From the NCBI GenBank assembly GCA_016716535.1, contig JADJWD010000005.1, positions 806,001 through 870,000 of the forward strand: 64,000 nt of DNA, given 5' to 3'. Below the pieces are notes generated by a model, which saw nothing but the letters and a program-made list of their open reading frames with translations, was not told where the DNA came from and made no database searches. The DNA comes from Betaproteobacteria bacterium. Its GTDB lineage: Bacteria > Pseudomonadota > Gammaproteobacteria > Burkholderiales > Burkholderiaceae_C. Of this stretch, positions 25,055 to 33,372 are shown piece by piece. Position 1 is the stretch's first letter. Every line of letters starts with the position of its first letter. The translations under genes were made by a program, and so were the position numbers.

Positions 25055-26698
25055 ATGAGCGCAGTCCTCCCGCACAGCGCAGGTCATGCGAGCCATGCCG
25101 GCGGCCAGCACCACGACGACCACGCGCACGGCGCACCGCACGGCTGGCGGCGCTGGGTCTTCGCCACCAACCACAAGGACATCGGCACGCTGTACCTGCT
25201 GTTCAGCTTCGCGATGCTGATCGTCGGCGGCATCCTCGCCATGGGCATCCGCCTCGAGCTGTTCCAGCCCGGGCTGCAGTACGTGAACCCGGAGCTGTTC
25301 AACCAGTTCACGACGATGCACGGCATCATCATGGTGTTCGGCGCCATCATGCCCGCGTACGTGGGCTTCGCGAACTGGATGATCCCGCTGCAGATCGGCG
25401 CGGCGGACATGGCCTTCGCGCGCATGAACAACCTCAGCTTCTGGCTGCTGGTGCCCGCCGGCCTCATCGTCGCGGCGACGTTCTTCGTGCCCGGCGGCGC
25501 GCCCAGCGCCGGCTGGACCATCTACGCGCCGCTGACACTGCAGATGGGCCCGAGCATGGACATGGCGATCTTCGCGCTGCACATCATGGGCGCGAGTTCG
25601 ATCATGGGCTCGATCAACATCATCGTCACGGTGCTGAACATGCGCGCGCCGGGCATGAAGCTGATGCAGATGCCGCTGTTCTGCTGGACGTGGCTGATCA
25701 CCGCCTACCTGCTGATCGCCGTCATCCCGGTGCTCGCCGGCGCGATCACGATGACGCTGACCGACCGCCACTTCGGCACCAGCTTCTTCAACCCCGCCGG
25801 CGGCGGCGACCCGGTGATGTACCAGCACATCTTCTGGTTCTTCGGCCACCCCGAGGTGTACATCCTGATCCTGCCGGCGTTCGGCATCGTCAGCGCCATC
25901 ATCCCGGCGTTCGCGCGCAAGCCGCTGTTCGGCTACGCGTCGATGGTGTATGCGACCGCGTCGATCGCGATCCTGTCGTTCATCGTCTGGGCGCACCACA
26001 TGTACACGACCGGCATGCCGGTCACCGGGCAGCTGTTCTTCATGTACGCGACGATGCTGATCGCCGTGCCTACCGGCGTGAAGGTGTTCAACTGGATCGC
26101 CACGATGTGGCGCGGCTCGATGACCTTCGAGACGCCGATGTTGTGGGCGGTGGGCTTCATCTTCGTGTTCGCGATGGGCGGCTTCACCGGCCTCATCCTC
26201 TCGATGGCGCCGATCGACCAGCAGCTGCACGACACCTACTACGTCGTCGCGCACTTCCACTACACGATGGTGGCGGGGTCGCTGTTCGGCCTGTTCGCCG
26301 GCACCTACTACTGGGCGCCGAAGTGGACCGGGCGGATGTACAACGAGACGCGCGGCAAGATCCACTTCTGGGGCTCGCTCGTCTTCTTCAACGTCGCGTT
26401 CTTCCCGCAGCACTTCCTCGGGCTGGCCGGCATGCCGCGCCGTTATGCCGACTACCCGCTGCAGTTCGCCGACTTCAACATGCTGTCGTCGATCGGCGCA
26501 TTCGGCTTCGGGCTGATGCAGCTGTACTTCTTCTTCTTCGTCGTGCTGCCGATGATGCGCGGCCAGGGCGAGCCCGCGCCGCAGAAGCCCTGGGAAGGCG
26601 CCGAAGGGCTCGAGTGGGAGGTGCCTTCGCCGGCGCCTTGGCACACGTTCGAGACGCCGCCGAAGCTCGACGCCACCGCGACGCGTGTCGTCGGCTGA
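25055..26698 (+). CDS. coxA: Cytochrome c oxidase subunit I
   Basis: A 547-residue polytopic heme-copper oxidase subunit carrying heme a, heme a3 and CuB. Twelve helices are expected; visible landmarks are THKD-like TNHKDIGTLY, the heme a His in TTMHGIIMVFG, the CuB/Tyr helix WFFGHPEVYILILPAFG, the HH pair in VWAHHMYTTG and the paired heme ligands near YYVVAHFHY. The N-terminus is His-rich (residues 7-27: HSAGHASHAGGQHHDDHAH), which may bind copper. A good Shine-Dalgarno AGGAG at 25041 lies 9 bases before the ATG. It is the catalytic core of the terminal oxidase encoded by this operon. Confidence 0.97.
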   Translation: MSAVLPHSAGHASHAGGQHHDDHAHGAPHGWRRWVFATNHKDIGTLYLLFSFAMLIVGGILAMGIRLELFQPGLQYVNPELFNQFTTMHGIIMVFGAIMPAYVGFANWMIPLQIGAADMAFARMNNLSFWLLVPAGLIVAATFFVPGGAPSAGWTIYAPLTLQMGPSMDMAIFALHIMGASSIMGSINIIVTVLNMRAPGMKLMQMPLFCWTWLITAYLLIAVIPVLAGAITMTLTDRHFGTSFFNPAGGGDPVMYQHIFWFFGHPEVYILILPAFGIVSAIIPAFARKPLFGYASMVYATASIAILSFIVWAHHMYTTGMPVTGQLFFMYATMLIAVPTGVKVFNWIATMWRGSMTFETPMLWAVGFIFVFAMGGFTGLILSMAPIDQQLHDTYYVVAHFHYTMVAGSLFGLFAGTYYWAPKWTGRMYNETRGKIHFWGSLVFFNVAFFPQHFLGLAGMPRRYADYPLQFADFNMLSSIGAFGFGLMQLYFFFFVVLPMMRGQGEPAPQKPWEGAEGLEWEVPSPAPWHTFETPPKLDATATRVVG

Positions 26699-26711
26699 CG
26701 GCGCACGCGTG

Positions 26712-26846
26712 ATGTCGTTGCCGCTGTCGATGTCCGACGACGACCGCCGCCGCAGGGCCAATCTGCGCCTGGGCTTGATCCTCGCCACGGTCGCCGTGGC
26801 GGTGGCCGTCGGGTTCGTCGTGCGCGTGGCCTGGTTCGGTCGCTGA
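26712..26846 (+). CDS. Small membrane protein of the cox operon (cytochrome oxidase small assembly protein type)
   Basis: A 44-codon gene: a polar, Asp/Arg-rich N-terminus (SMSDDDRRRRANLRL) then one hydrophobic helix (about residues 20-37) and a short WFGR tail. It fits exactly between coxA and ctaG, where Burkholderiales cox operons often encode a tiny single-helix assembly protein. GTG at 26709 directly precedes the ATG and could also serve as start. The function is inferred from position only. Confidence 0.72.
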   Translation: MSLPLSMSDDDRRRRANLRLGLILATVAVAVAVGFVVRVAWFGR

Positions 26847-26857
26847 AGGGCGCTGTC

Positions 26858-27505
26858 GTGAAGCCGGCTCCGTCGCCCTCTTCGTCGCGTTCTGCGCCGC
26901 TGTTCGCCGCCAACCGGCGGCTGCTCGGGCGGCTGCTCGTCGTGGCCGCCGGCATGTTCGGGTTCGGCTACGCGCTGGTGCCGATGTACCGCGCGATCTG
27001 CGACGCGCTCGGCGTCAACGTGCTGAGCCTGGCCGAGTTGAACCAGCGCAGCGGCGACTGGTTCGGCGGTGGCCCGCGTGCCGCCGCCGAGGCGGCGCGC
27101 AACACGCAGGTCGACCGCTCGCGCACCGTGACGATCGAGTTCGACGCCAACGCGCGCGGGCCGTGGGGCTTCAAGCCGGCGCAGCGGTCGCTGCAGGTGC
27201 ACCCGGGCGAGATGGCCACGGTGATGTACGAGTTCAGCAACACGCAGGCGCGCACGATGGCCGCGCAGGCGATCCCGAGCTACGCGCCGAAGCAGGCCGC
27301 CGCGCACTTCGTCAAGCTCGAGTGCTTCTGCTTCAACGAGTACACGCTGGCGCCCGGCGAGAGCCGCACCTGGCCGGTGGTGTTCGTCGTCGACCCGAAG
27401 CTGCCGCGCGACGTGACGACGATCACCTTGTCGTACACGTTCTTCGAGGTCGGCGGCAAGGTGCCGCCGGCGCCGGCCGGGCAGCGCGGCGGGGCGGGTG
27501 CATGA
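26858..27505 (+). CDS. ctaG: Cytochrome c oxidase assembly protein CtaG/Cox11
   Basis: A 215-residue copper chaperone that delivers copper to the CuB site of subunit I. It has an N-terminal transmembrane helix (about residues 24-45), the conserved YALVPMYRAICDALG that follows it, and the periplasmic Ig-like domain with the copper-binding CFCF motif in KLECFCFNEYTLAPGE. It starts at a GTG eleven bases after the small membrane protein and overlaps the DUF2970 gene by ATGA. Confidence 0.95.
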   Translation: MKPAPSPSSSRSAPLFAANRRLLGRLLVVAAGMFGFGYALVPMYRAICDALGVNVLSLAELNQRSGDWFGGGPRAAAEAARNTQVDRSRTVTIEFDANARGPWGFKPAQRSLQVHPGEMATVMYEFSNTQARTMAAQAIPSYAPKQAAAHFVKLECFCFNEYTLAPGESRTWPVVFVVDPKLPRDVTTITLSYTFFEVGGKVPPAPAGQRGGAGA

Positions 27506-27708
27506 GCGGGCCAAAGGCTTTGCAGACCGCGCGCGCCGTGTTCTGGTCGTTCTTCGGCGTGCGCAAGCGCGCCGACTGGCAGCGTGATTCCGAGCGCCTG
27601 AACCCCCGCCACGTGGTCGTCATGGGCCTCGTGGGCGCGGCGCTCTTCGTGCTGGTGCTGGTGTTGCTGGTGAGATGGGTGGTCGGCAGCGGCGTCGCCG
27701 CCGGCTGA
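27502..27708 (+). CDS. DUF2970 family protein
   Basis: A 68-residue protein with an amphipathic N-terminal stretch (ARAVFWSFFGVRKRADWQRD, typical of DUF2970) and one C-terminal transmembrane helix (about 43-63). It is regularly found between ctaG and coxC in Burkholderiales. No function is known; a role in oxidase assembly is inferred from position and from ATGA coupling to ctaG. Confidence 0.83.
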   Translation: MSGPKALQTARAVFWSFFGVRKRADWQRDSERLNPRHVVVMGLVGAALFVLVLVLLVRWVVGSGVAAG

Positions 27709-27780
27709 CCCGCGAAGTGAATCGAGTCGAGACCCCGTATTCCTACAACCGAGACAAGACAAGAGAGACAAGGAAACGCC

Positions 27781-28662
27781 ATGGCAGCTTCCACCCCCGC
27801 GGGGCAGACCCCGTACTACTTCATCCCGTCGCCCTCGCGCCACCCGGCGATGGTGGCGCTGGGCATGTTCTTCCTCATCCTCGGCGCCGGCCAGTGGGTC
27901 AACGGCGCCGGCTGGGGCGCGTGGTCGGTGCTGCTGGGGCTGGTGATCTGGCTGGCGACGCTGTACTCGTGGTTCGGCGACGCCATCCGCGAGAGCGAGG
28001 GCGGCCAGTACTCCGACCGCGTCGACGCGAGCTTCCGCTGGAGCATGAGCTGGTTCATCTTCAGCGAGGTGATGTTCTTCGGCGCGTTCTTCGGCGCGCT
28101 GTTCTGGGCGCGCATCTTCACGCTGCCGATGCTCGGCGACTTCGACCACCAGCTGCTGTGGCCCGACTTCAAGTCGATCTGGCCGAGCCAGGGCGGCGGC
28201 ACCGCGTCGCCGGCGGGCATCGTCGAGCCGTTCCAGGTGATCGGCCCGTGGCCGCTGCCCACTGTGAACACGGCGCTGCTGCTGACTTCGGGCGTGACGC
28301 TGACGATCGCGCACCACGCGCTGATCGCCAACGAGCGCAAGAAGACGATCTTCTGGATGTGGGTCACCGTGTTGCTGGGCGCCACGTTCCTGTGCGTGCA
28401 GGCCTACGAGTACATGCACGCCTACCGCGACCTGAACTTGAAGCTCTCGAGCGGCATCTTCGGCAGCACGTTCTTCATGCTCACCGGCTTCCACGGCTTC
28501 CACGTCTTCGTGGGCATGCTGATGCTGCTGTTCATCACCCTCAGGCTGATGAAGGGGCACTTCACGCCGCAGCGGCACTTCGGCTTCGAGGGCGCGGCGT
28601 GGTACTGGCACTTCGTAGACGTGGTGTGGCTCGGCCTGTACTTCCTCGTCTACTGGCTCTGA
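27781..28662 (+). CDS. coxC: Cytochrome c oxidase subunit III
   Basis: A 293-residue polytopic subunit with seven expected helices. Motifs include YYFIPSPSRHPAMVALG at the N-terminus, FIFSEVMFFGAFFGALFWAR, TGFHGFHVFVGMLML and the C-terminal AAWYWHFVDVVWLGLYFLVYW, all typical of CoxC/CtaE. It stabilises the core and is placed at the end of the structural part of the operon. An AAGGAA Shine-Dalgarno precedes the ATG. A strong hairpin follows the stop. Confidence 0.97.
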   Translation: MAASTPAGQTPYYFIPSPSRHPAMVALGMFFLILGAGQWVNGAGWGAWSVLLGLVIWLATLYSWFGDAIRESEGGQYSDRVDASFRWSMSWFIFSEVMFFGAFFGALFWARIFTLPMLGDFDHQLLWPDFKSIWPSQGGGTASPAGIVEPFQVIGPWPLPTVNTALLLTSGVTLTIAHHALIANERKKTIFWMWVTVLLGATFLCVQAYEYMHAYRDLNLKLSSGIFGSTFFMLTGFHGFHVFVGMLMLLFITLRLMKGHFTPQRHFGFEGAAWYWHFVDVVWLGLYFLVYWL

Positions 28663-28690
28663 GCGAAGCGCGGCGCGGCAGCGCGGCACC

Positions 28691-28714
28691 GAAGGGCGCC
28701 CACGGGCGCCCTTC
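28691..28714. terminator. Strong hairpin after coxC, bidirectional
   Basis: GAAGGGCGCC and GGCGCCCTTC pair perfectly (10 bases) around the loop CACG, 29 bases after the coxC stop and between coxC and the convergent small gene at 28757. It is well placed to end both transcripts. Confidence 0.6.
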
Positions 28715-28756
28715 GTCACTTCGAGGAGTCCGCCGGCGCGTTGGACGCAGCAGCGA

Positions 28757-28996
28757 TCAGCCGCCGACCGGCAGGCCGCCCGGCTTCACCCAGCCCAGTG
28801 CCCAGCCGAGCAGCACGACGACGAACAGCGCCACCGAGATGCCCACGCGCACCGCGAGCGCGCGCGCCATGTGGCGATCGGGCTCGGCACCGGCTTGCTG
28901 CTGTTCGGGCGGGCGCCGGCGCAACATGAACGCACCGGCACTGGCCAGCGCGACGATGGCGCCGACGAGCGCAAGCACGATCACGATCTTCATCAT
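28757..28996 (-). CDS. Twin transmembrane protein (DUF2909-like)
   Basis: A 79-residue protein with two hydrophobic helices (about residues 3-24 and 50-70) separated by an Arg/Pro/Gln-rich loop, ending in VKPGGLPVGG. This matches the small twin-helix protein found in reverse orientation between coxC and surf1 in many Burkholderiales. A GACAAT box on its strand (29005-29010) lies 8 bases before the ATG. The function is unknown. It is the only gene of the oxidase block on the opposite strand. Confidence 0.75.
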   Translation of the reverse strand: MMKIVIVLALVGAIVALASAGAFMLRRRPPEQQQAGAEPDRHMARALAVRVGISVALFVVVLLGWALGWVKPGGLPVGG

Positions 28997-29083
28997 GGCG
29001 CGGCATTGTCCCATTCGCCCTCGCGCGGCGATGCCGTGGCTCGGCATTGCCGCGTTGGCGGCAGGTGCTCGCGGCGCCCTGTG

Positions 29084-29863
29084 ATGCGCTCGGCAGCGAA
29101 ACACCGCTGGCGCGACGCCGTCGTCTGGACGGCAGCGCTTTGTTTGATCGCGCTGACGGCGCGGCTGGGCTTCTGGCAGCTCGACCGCGCGGCGCAGAAG
29201 ACGGCGCTGCACGAGGCGCAGCTGCAGCAGGCGCGCGCGCCGGCGCTGTCGTTGCCCGAGCTTCCGGCCACCGCGGCCGAGGCGGCGGCGGCCGAGCACC
29301 GCGCGGTGGCCGTGCAGGGCCGCTGGCTGCCGACGCACACCGTGTTCCTCGACAACCGACCGCACGGCCCGCGCGCGGGCTTCCACGTGCTGACGCCGCT
29401 GGCGCTGGCCGACGGCCGCATGCTGATCGTGCAGCGCGGGTGGTGGCCGCGCGATGCGGCCGACCGCACGCGCCTCGCCGCGCCGCCGCCGCCGGCCGGC
29501 GTGGTGGACGTGCGTGGCCGCGTTGCCCTGGCGCCGATGCGCCTGTTCGAACTGGCGCCCGAGGCGGGCGGCGTGATCCGCCAGAATCTCGACCTCGACG
29601 CCTATCGGCAAGAGACGCGGCTGCCGCTGCTGCCCTGGCTGCTCGTGCAGCTCGACGACCCGGCGCAGCCGGTCGACGACGGCCTCGTGCGGCAATGGCC
29701 CGAGCCCGCGGCCGGCGCGCACAAGAACCTCGGCTACGCGGTGCAGTGGTTCGCGCTGGCGGCGCTGGTTGCCGTGCTGCTGCTGTGGTTCCAGGTCTGG
29801 CGGCCGCGACGGCGCCGCGCCTCTTCCTTCTTTTCCTCTTCCCCGCCGCCGCCTTCGGCGTGA
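29084..29863 (+). CDS. SURF1 family oxidase assembly protein
   Basis: A 259-residue protein with the SURF1 topology: one helix near each end (about residues 12-30 and 222-243) and a periplasmic domain between. Signatures are LGFWQLDRAAQK at the start, GRWLPTHTVFLDNR, the PRAGFHVLTPL block and the terminal HKNLGYAVQWFALAALVAVLLLWF. SURF1 assists heme a insertion into subunit I. The ATG at 29084 is used; a GTG directly before it is possible. The C-terminus ends in a Ser/Pro tract. Confidence 0.93.
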   Translation: MRSAAKHRWRDAVVWTAALCLIALTARLGFWQLDRAAQKTALHEAQLQQARAPALSLPELPATAAEAAAAEHRAVAVQGRWLPTHTVFLDNRPHGPRAGFHVLTPLALADGRMLIVQRGWWPRDAADRTRLAAPPPPAGVVDVRGRVALAPMRLFELAPEAGGVIRQNLDLDAYRQETRLPLLPWLLVQLDDPAQPVDDGLVRQWPEPAAGAHKNLGYAVQWFALAALVAVLLLWFQVWRPRRRRASSFFSSSPPPPSA

Positions 29864-29897
29864 ATCGCCCAAGCACCGGCCCCGCCTTCCACCTTCG

Positions 29898-30590
29898 ATG
29901 ACCGACCCTTCGCCGCAACCGCTGACGCTCGCCGTGCACTCGGTGCCCGCGCCCGACCTGGCCGACGCCGAACAAGCCGCGCGCCGGCGCACCTGGGGCG
30001 GGCGCGTGCGGCTGCTCGTCATCTTCGCGCTGTGTGCCGCGCCGGTGATCGCGTCGTATCTCGCCTTCTACGTCGTGCGCCCGCAAGCGCGCACGAACTA
30101 CGGCGCGCTGGTCGAGCCGCCGCGGCCGTGGCCGGCCGAGATGCCGCTGGCCGCGCTCGACGGCACCGCGGTCGCGCCGGCCTCGCTGCACGGCCAGTGG
30201 CTGCTCGTCACCGTCGGCCCGGCCGGCTGCGGCGAGGCGTGCGAGCGGCGCCTCTTCCTGCAGCGGCAACTGCGCGAGATGCTCGGCCGCGAGCGCGACC
30301 GCGTCGACAAGGTCTGGATCGTCACCGACGCTGCGCCGCTGGCGCCCGCGCTGCGCAGCGCCGTCGAGGCCGCGCCGGCGCCGGTGACGGTGCTGCGCGT
30401 GCCGGCCGAGGCGCTGGCGCGCTGGCTCGAGCCGGCGAGCGGGCACGCGCTCGAAGACCACCTCTACCTCGTCGACCCGCGCGGCCAGTGGCTGATGCGC
30501 ATGCCGGCCGACGCCGACCCCAACCGCGTGCGGCGCGACCTCGACCGCTTGCTGCGCGCGTCGGCGTCGTGGGATCGGCCCGGGCGCTGA
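29898..30590 (+). CDS. Membrane-anchored thioredoxin-fold protein of the cox cluster
   Basis: A 230-residue protein with one N-terminal transmembrane helix (about residues 36-58, RLLVIFALCAAPVIASYLAFYVV) and a periplasmic domain resembling the SCO/thioredoxin fold: QWLLVTVGPAGCGEACERRL contains a CxxxC pair where SCO proteins have CPxxC. Proteins of this type often lie between surf1 and ctaA in Burkholderiales and are presumed to help oxidase copper or redox assembly. It lacks the downstream His ligand of true SCO proteins, so copper transfer is uncertain. Confidence 0.72.
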   Translation: MTDPSPQPLTLAVHSVPAPDLADAEQAARRRTWGGRVRLLVIFALCAAPVIASYLAFYVVRPQARTNYGALVEPPRPWPAEMPLAALDGTAVAPASLHGQWLLVTVGPAGCGEACERRLFLQRQLREMLGRERDRVDKVWIVTDAAPLAPALRSAVEAAPAPVTVLRVPAEALARWLEPASGHALEDHLYLVDPRGQWLMRMPADADPNRVRRDLDRLLRASASWDRPGR

Positions 30591-30611
30591 AGCAGCCCGG
30601 ACCCCGCTGCC

Positions 30612-30617
30612 TAGAAT
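30612..30617 (+). promoter_or_regulatory. Putative -10 box (TAGAAT) upstream of ctaB
   Basis: TAGAAT lies 24 bases before the ctaB ATG, followed by a GATCGATCG palindrome. It is the only AT-rich hexamer in the gap and could give ctaB-sco its own promoter, separate from the upstream assembly genes. No -35 is clear. Confidence 0.35.
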
Positions 30618-30641
30618 CGATCGATCGTTCGCAAACGAGCC

Positions 30642-31559
30642 ATGGCCGACACCCTCGTCGCACCGCCCGCCGGCGTGCACCGCTTCGCGCAGTTCCACGC
30701 GCTGACCAAGCCGCGCGTCGTGCGGCTGATCGTCTTTTGCGCGCTGATCGGCATGCTGCTCGCGCAGCCCGGCTGGCCGGCGTGGTCGGTGGCGCTGCCG
30801 GCGGTCGTCGGCATCTGGCTCGTCGCCTCGGCCGCTGCCGCGTTCAACTGCCTGGTGGAGCAGCACATCGACCGCCGCATGGCGCGCACCGCCTGGCGGC
30901 CCACCGCGAAGGGCGAGCTGACACAGGCGCAGGCGCTGGTGTTCTCCAGCGTGCTGTGCGCCATCGGCTGCGCGGTGCTGCTGGCCTGGGTGAACGCGCT
31001 GACCATGTGGCTGACGCTGGCCACCTTCGTCGGCTACGCGGTCATCTACACGATCGTGCTGAAGCCGCTGACGCCGCAGAACATCGTCATCGGCGGCGCG
31101 TCGGGCGCGATGCCGCCGGTGCTCGGCTGGGCGGCAATGACCGGCGAAGTGACGATCGAGCCGCTGATGCTGGCGCTGATCATCTTCCTGTGGACGCCCC
31201 CGCACTTCTGGGCGCTGGCGCTGTACCGCGTCGAGGACTACCGCCGCTCGGGGCTGCCGATGCTGCCGGTGACGCACGGGCCGGAGTTCACGCGGCTGCA
31301 GGTGCTGCTGTACACGCTGGTGTTGTTCGCCGCGACGCTGCTGCCGTTCACCTTCGGCATGAGTGGCGGGCTGTACCTGGCCGGGGCGGTCGTGCTGGGC
31401 GCGATGTTCGTGCTGCTGGCCTGGCAGCTGTGGCGCGACTACAGCGACGCACTGGCGCGGCGCACGTTCCGCTTCTCGATCTGGCACCTGGCGCTGCTGT
31501 TCGCGGTGTTGCTTGTCGACCACTGGGCGTGGCCTTGGATCGTGGAGCACTGGGCATGA
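30642..31559 (+). CDS. ctaB: Protoheme IX farnesyltransferase (heme O synthase)
   Basis: A 305-residue UbiA-family membrane enzyme that adds a farnesyl group to heme b, giving heme o. The two prenyl-diphosphate motifs are present: NCLVEQHIDRRMARTAWRP (the DxxxD-type site) and YRVEDYRRSGLPMLPVTHG. About nine transmembrane helices are visible. The next step, conversion to heme a by CtaA, has no gene in this window. It overlaps sco by ATGA at 31556-31559. Confidence 0.96.
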   Translation: MADTLVAPPAGVHRFAQFHALTKPRVVRLIVFCALIGMLLAQPGWPAWSVALPAVVGIWLVASAAAAFNCLVEQHIDRRMARTAWRPTAKGELTQAQALVFSSVLCAIGCAVLLAWVNALTMWLTLATFVGYAVIYTIVLKPLTPQNIVIGGASGAMPPVLGWAAMTGEVTIEPLMLALIIFLWTPPHFWALALYRVEDYRRSGLPMLPVTHGPEFTRLQVLLYTLVLFAATLLPFTFGMSGGLYLAGAVVLGAMFVLLAWQLWRDYSDALARRTFRFSIWHLALLFAVLLVDHWAWPWIVEHWA

Positions 31560-32203
31560 GGGCAGGCGTGGTTGCATCGATCACTCGGCGGCGACTTGCG
31601 CTGGCCGGTATCGCGCTCGCCGCCGCCGCCACGCTGGCGGCGTTGTCTGCGTGTGGCCGCAGCGATGCGCCGCGGCCCTCGGCGCCGTTCAAGTCGATCG
31701 ACATCACCGGCGCCGATTACGCGCAGGCGCTGGAGCTGGCCGACCCCGACGGCCGCCGCCGCACGCTCGCCGAGTTCAAGGGCAAGGTCGTCGTGCTCTT
31801 CTTTGGCTTCACGCAGTGCCCCGACGTGTGCCCGACGACGATGACGGAACTGGCCACTGTCAAGCAGCAGCTCGGCGCCGACGGCGCGCGCGTCGTGCCG
31901 GTGTTCGTGACCGTCGACCCCGAGCGCGACACCGCCGAGCTGCTGAAGGCCTACGTCGCGAACTTTGGCCCCGACTTCGTCGCACTGCGCGGCACGCCCG
32001 ACGAGACGAAGGCGATCGCCAAGGCCTTCAAGATCTTCTACGCCAAGGTGCCGGGCAAGACCGAGACGACCTACACGGTCGACCACACGGCGCGCTCGTA
32101 CGTCTACGACACGCGGGGGCGCCTGCGCCTGGCCACGCGTCACGGCATGGGGGCCGAGGCGCTGGCGAGCGACTTGAGGCAGTTGCTGAGCGAGAAGGGC
32201 TGA
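31556..32203 (+). CDS. SCO1/SenC-type copper chaperone
   Basis: A 215-residue periplasmic lipoprotein. The signal peptide ends in a lipobox (LAALSAC, about residues 28-35). The thioredoxin-fold domain has the copper-binding CPDVCP and the distal His in TVDHTARSYVY, the canonical SCO ligand set. It delivers copper to, or reduces, the CuA centre of subunit II. It closes the oxidase operon and overlaps ctaB by four bases; a terminator hairpin covers its stop codon. Confidence 0.94.
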   Translation: MRAGVVASITRRRLALAGIALAAAATLAALSACGRSDAPRPSAPFKSIDITGADYAQALELADPDGRRRTLAEFKGKVVVLFFGFTQCPDVCPTTMTELATVKQQLGADGARVVPVFVTVDPERDTAELLKAYVANFGPDFVALRGTPDETKAIAKAFKIFYAKVPGKTETTYTVDHTARSYVYDTRGRLRLATRHGMGAEALASDLRQLLSEKG

Positions 32204-32219
32204 GGTTCCGACCTCAGCC
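32198..32219. terminator. Hairpin at the sco stop codon
   Basis: GGCTGAGGT and ACCTCAGCC form a perfect 9-base stem around the tetraloop TCCG. The stem includes the sco stop codon and lies between sco and the convergent rpoH, so it may end transcription from both sides. No long T run follows. Confidence 0.6.
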
Positions 32220-32235
32220 AGGACGCATCAGCGGG

Positions 32236-33219
<984 letters not shown>

Positions 33220-33260
33220 GCCCAGTGTGATCCGCCTCGAAGTGACGGGTTCCATCGATA

Positions 33261-33287
33261 TTAGCACTCTCGATCGGAGAGTGCTGA
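33261..33287. promoter_or_regulatory. CIRCE operator (HrcA-binding site) upstream of rpoH
   Basis: TTAGCACTC, nine bases, then GAGTGCTGA: this matches the CIRCE consensus TTAGCACTC-N9-GAGTGCTAA at 17 of 18 arm positions with exact spacing. CIRCE is the operator of the heat-shock repressor HrcA. It is 42 bases upstream of the rpoH start used here and adjacent to a TAATAT box on the rpoH strand, so HrcA bound here would block rpoH transcription until heat stress. hrcA itself is not in the window. Confidence 0.88.
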
Positions 33288-33372
33288 CGAGAGAACCGGT
33301 ATGGCGTCACGCACGCGTGGGTGCGCCATTGTTGAATTGCGTATGCAGTGAGCGCACGCTCACATGACGCGA

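Noticed and set aside
28716..31577. A 953-codon minus-strand frame across the oxidase assembly genes
   Set aside because: Antisense shadow of surf1, the thioredoxin-fold gene and ctaB. The real minus-strand gene here is the short twin-helix protein at 28757-28996.
33220..33267. Upstream GTG/ATG starts for rpoH at 33267 and 33255
   Set aside because: They lie within or next to the CIRCE operator and the candidate -10, and would put translated sequence across the operator.
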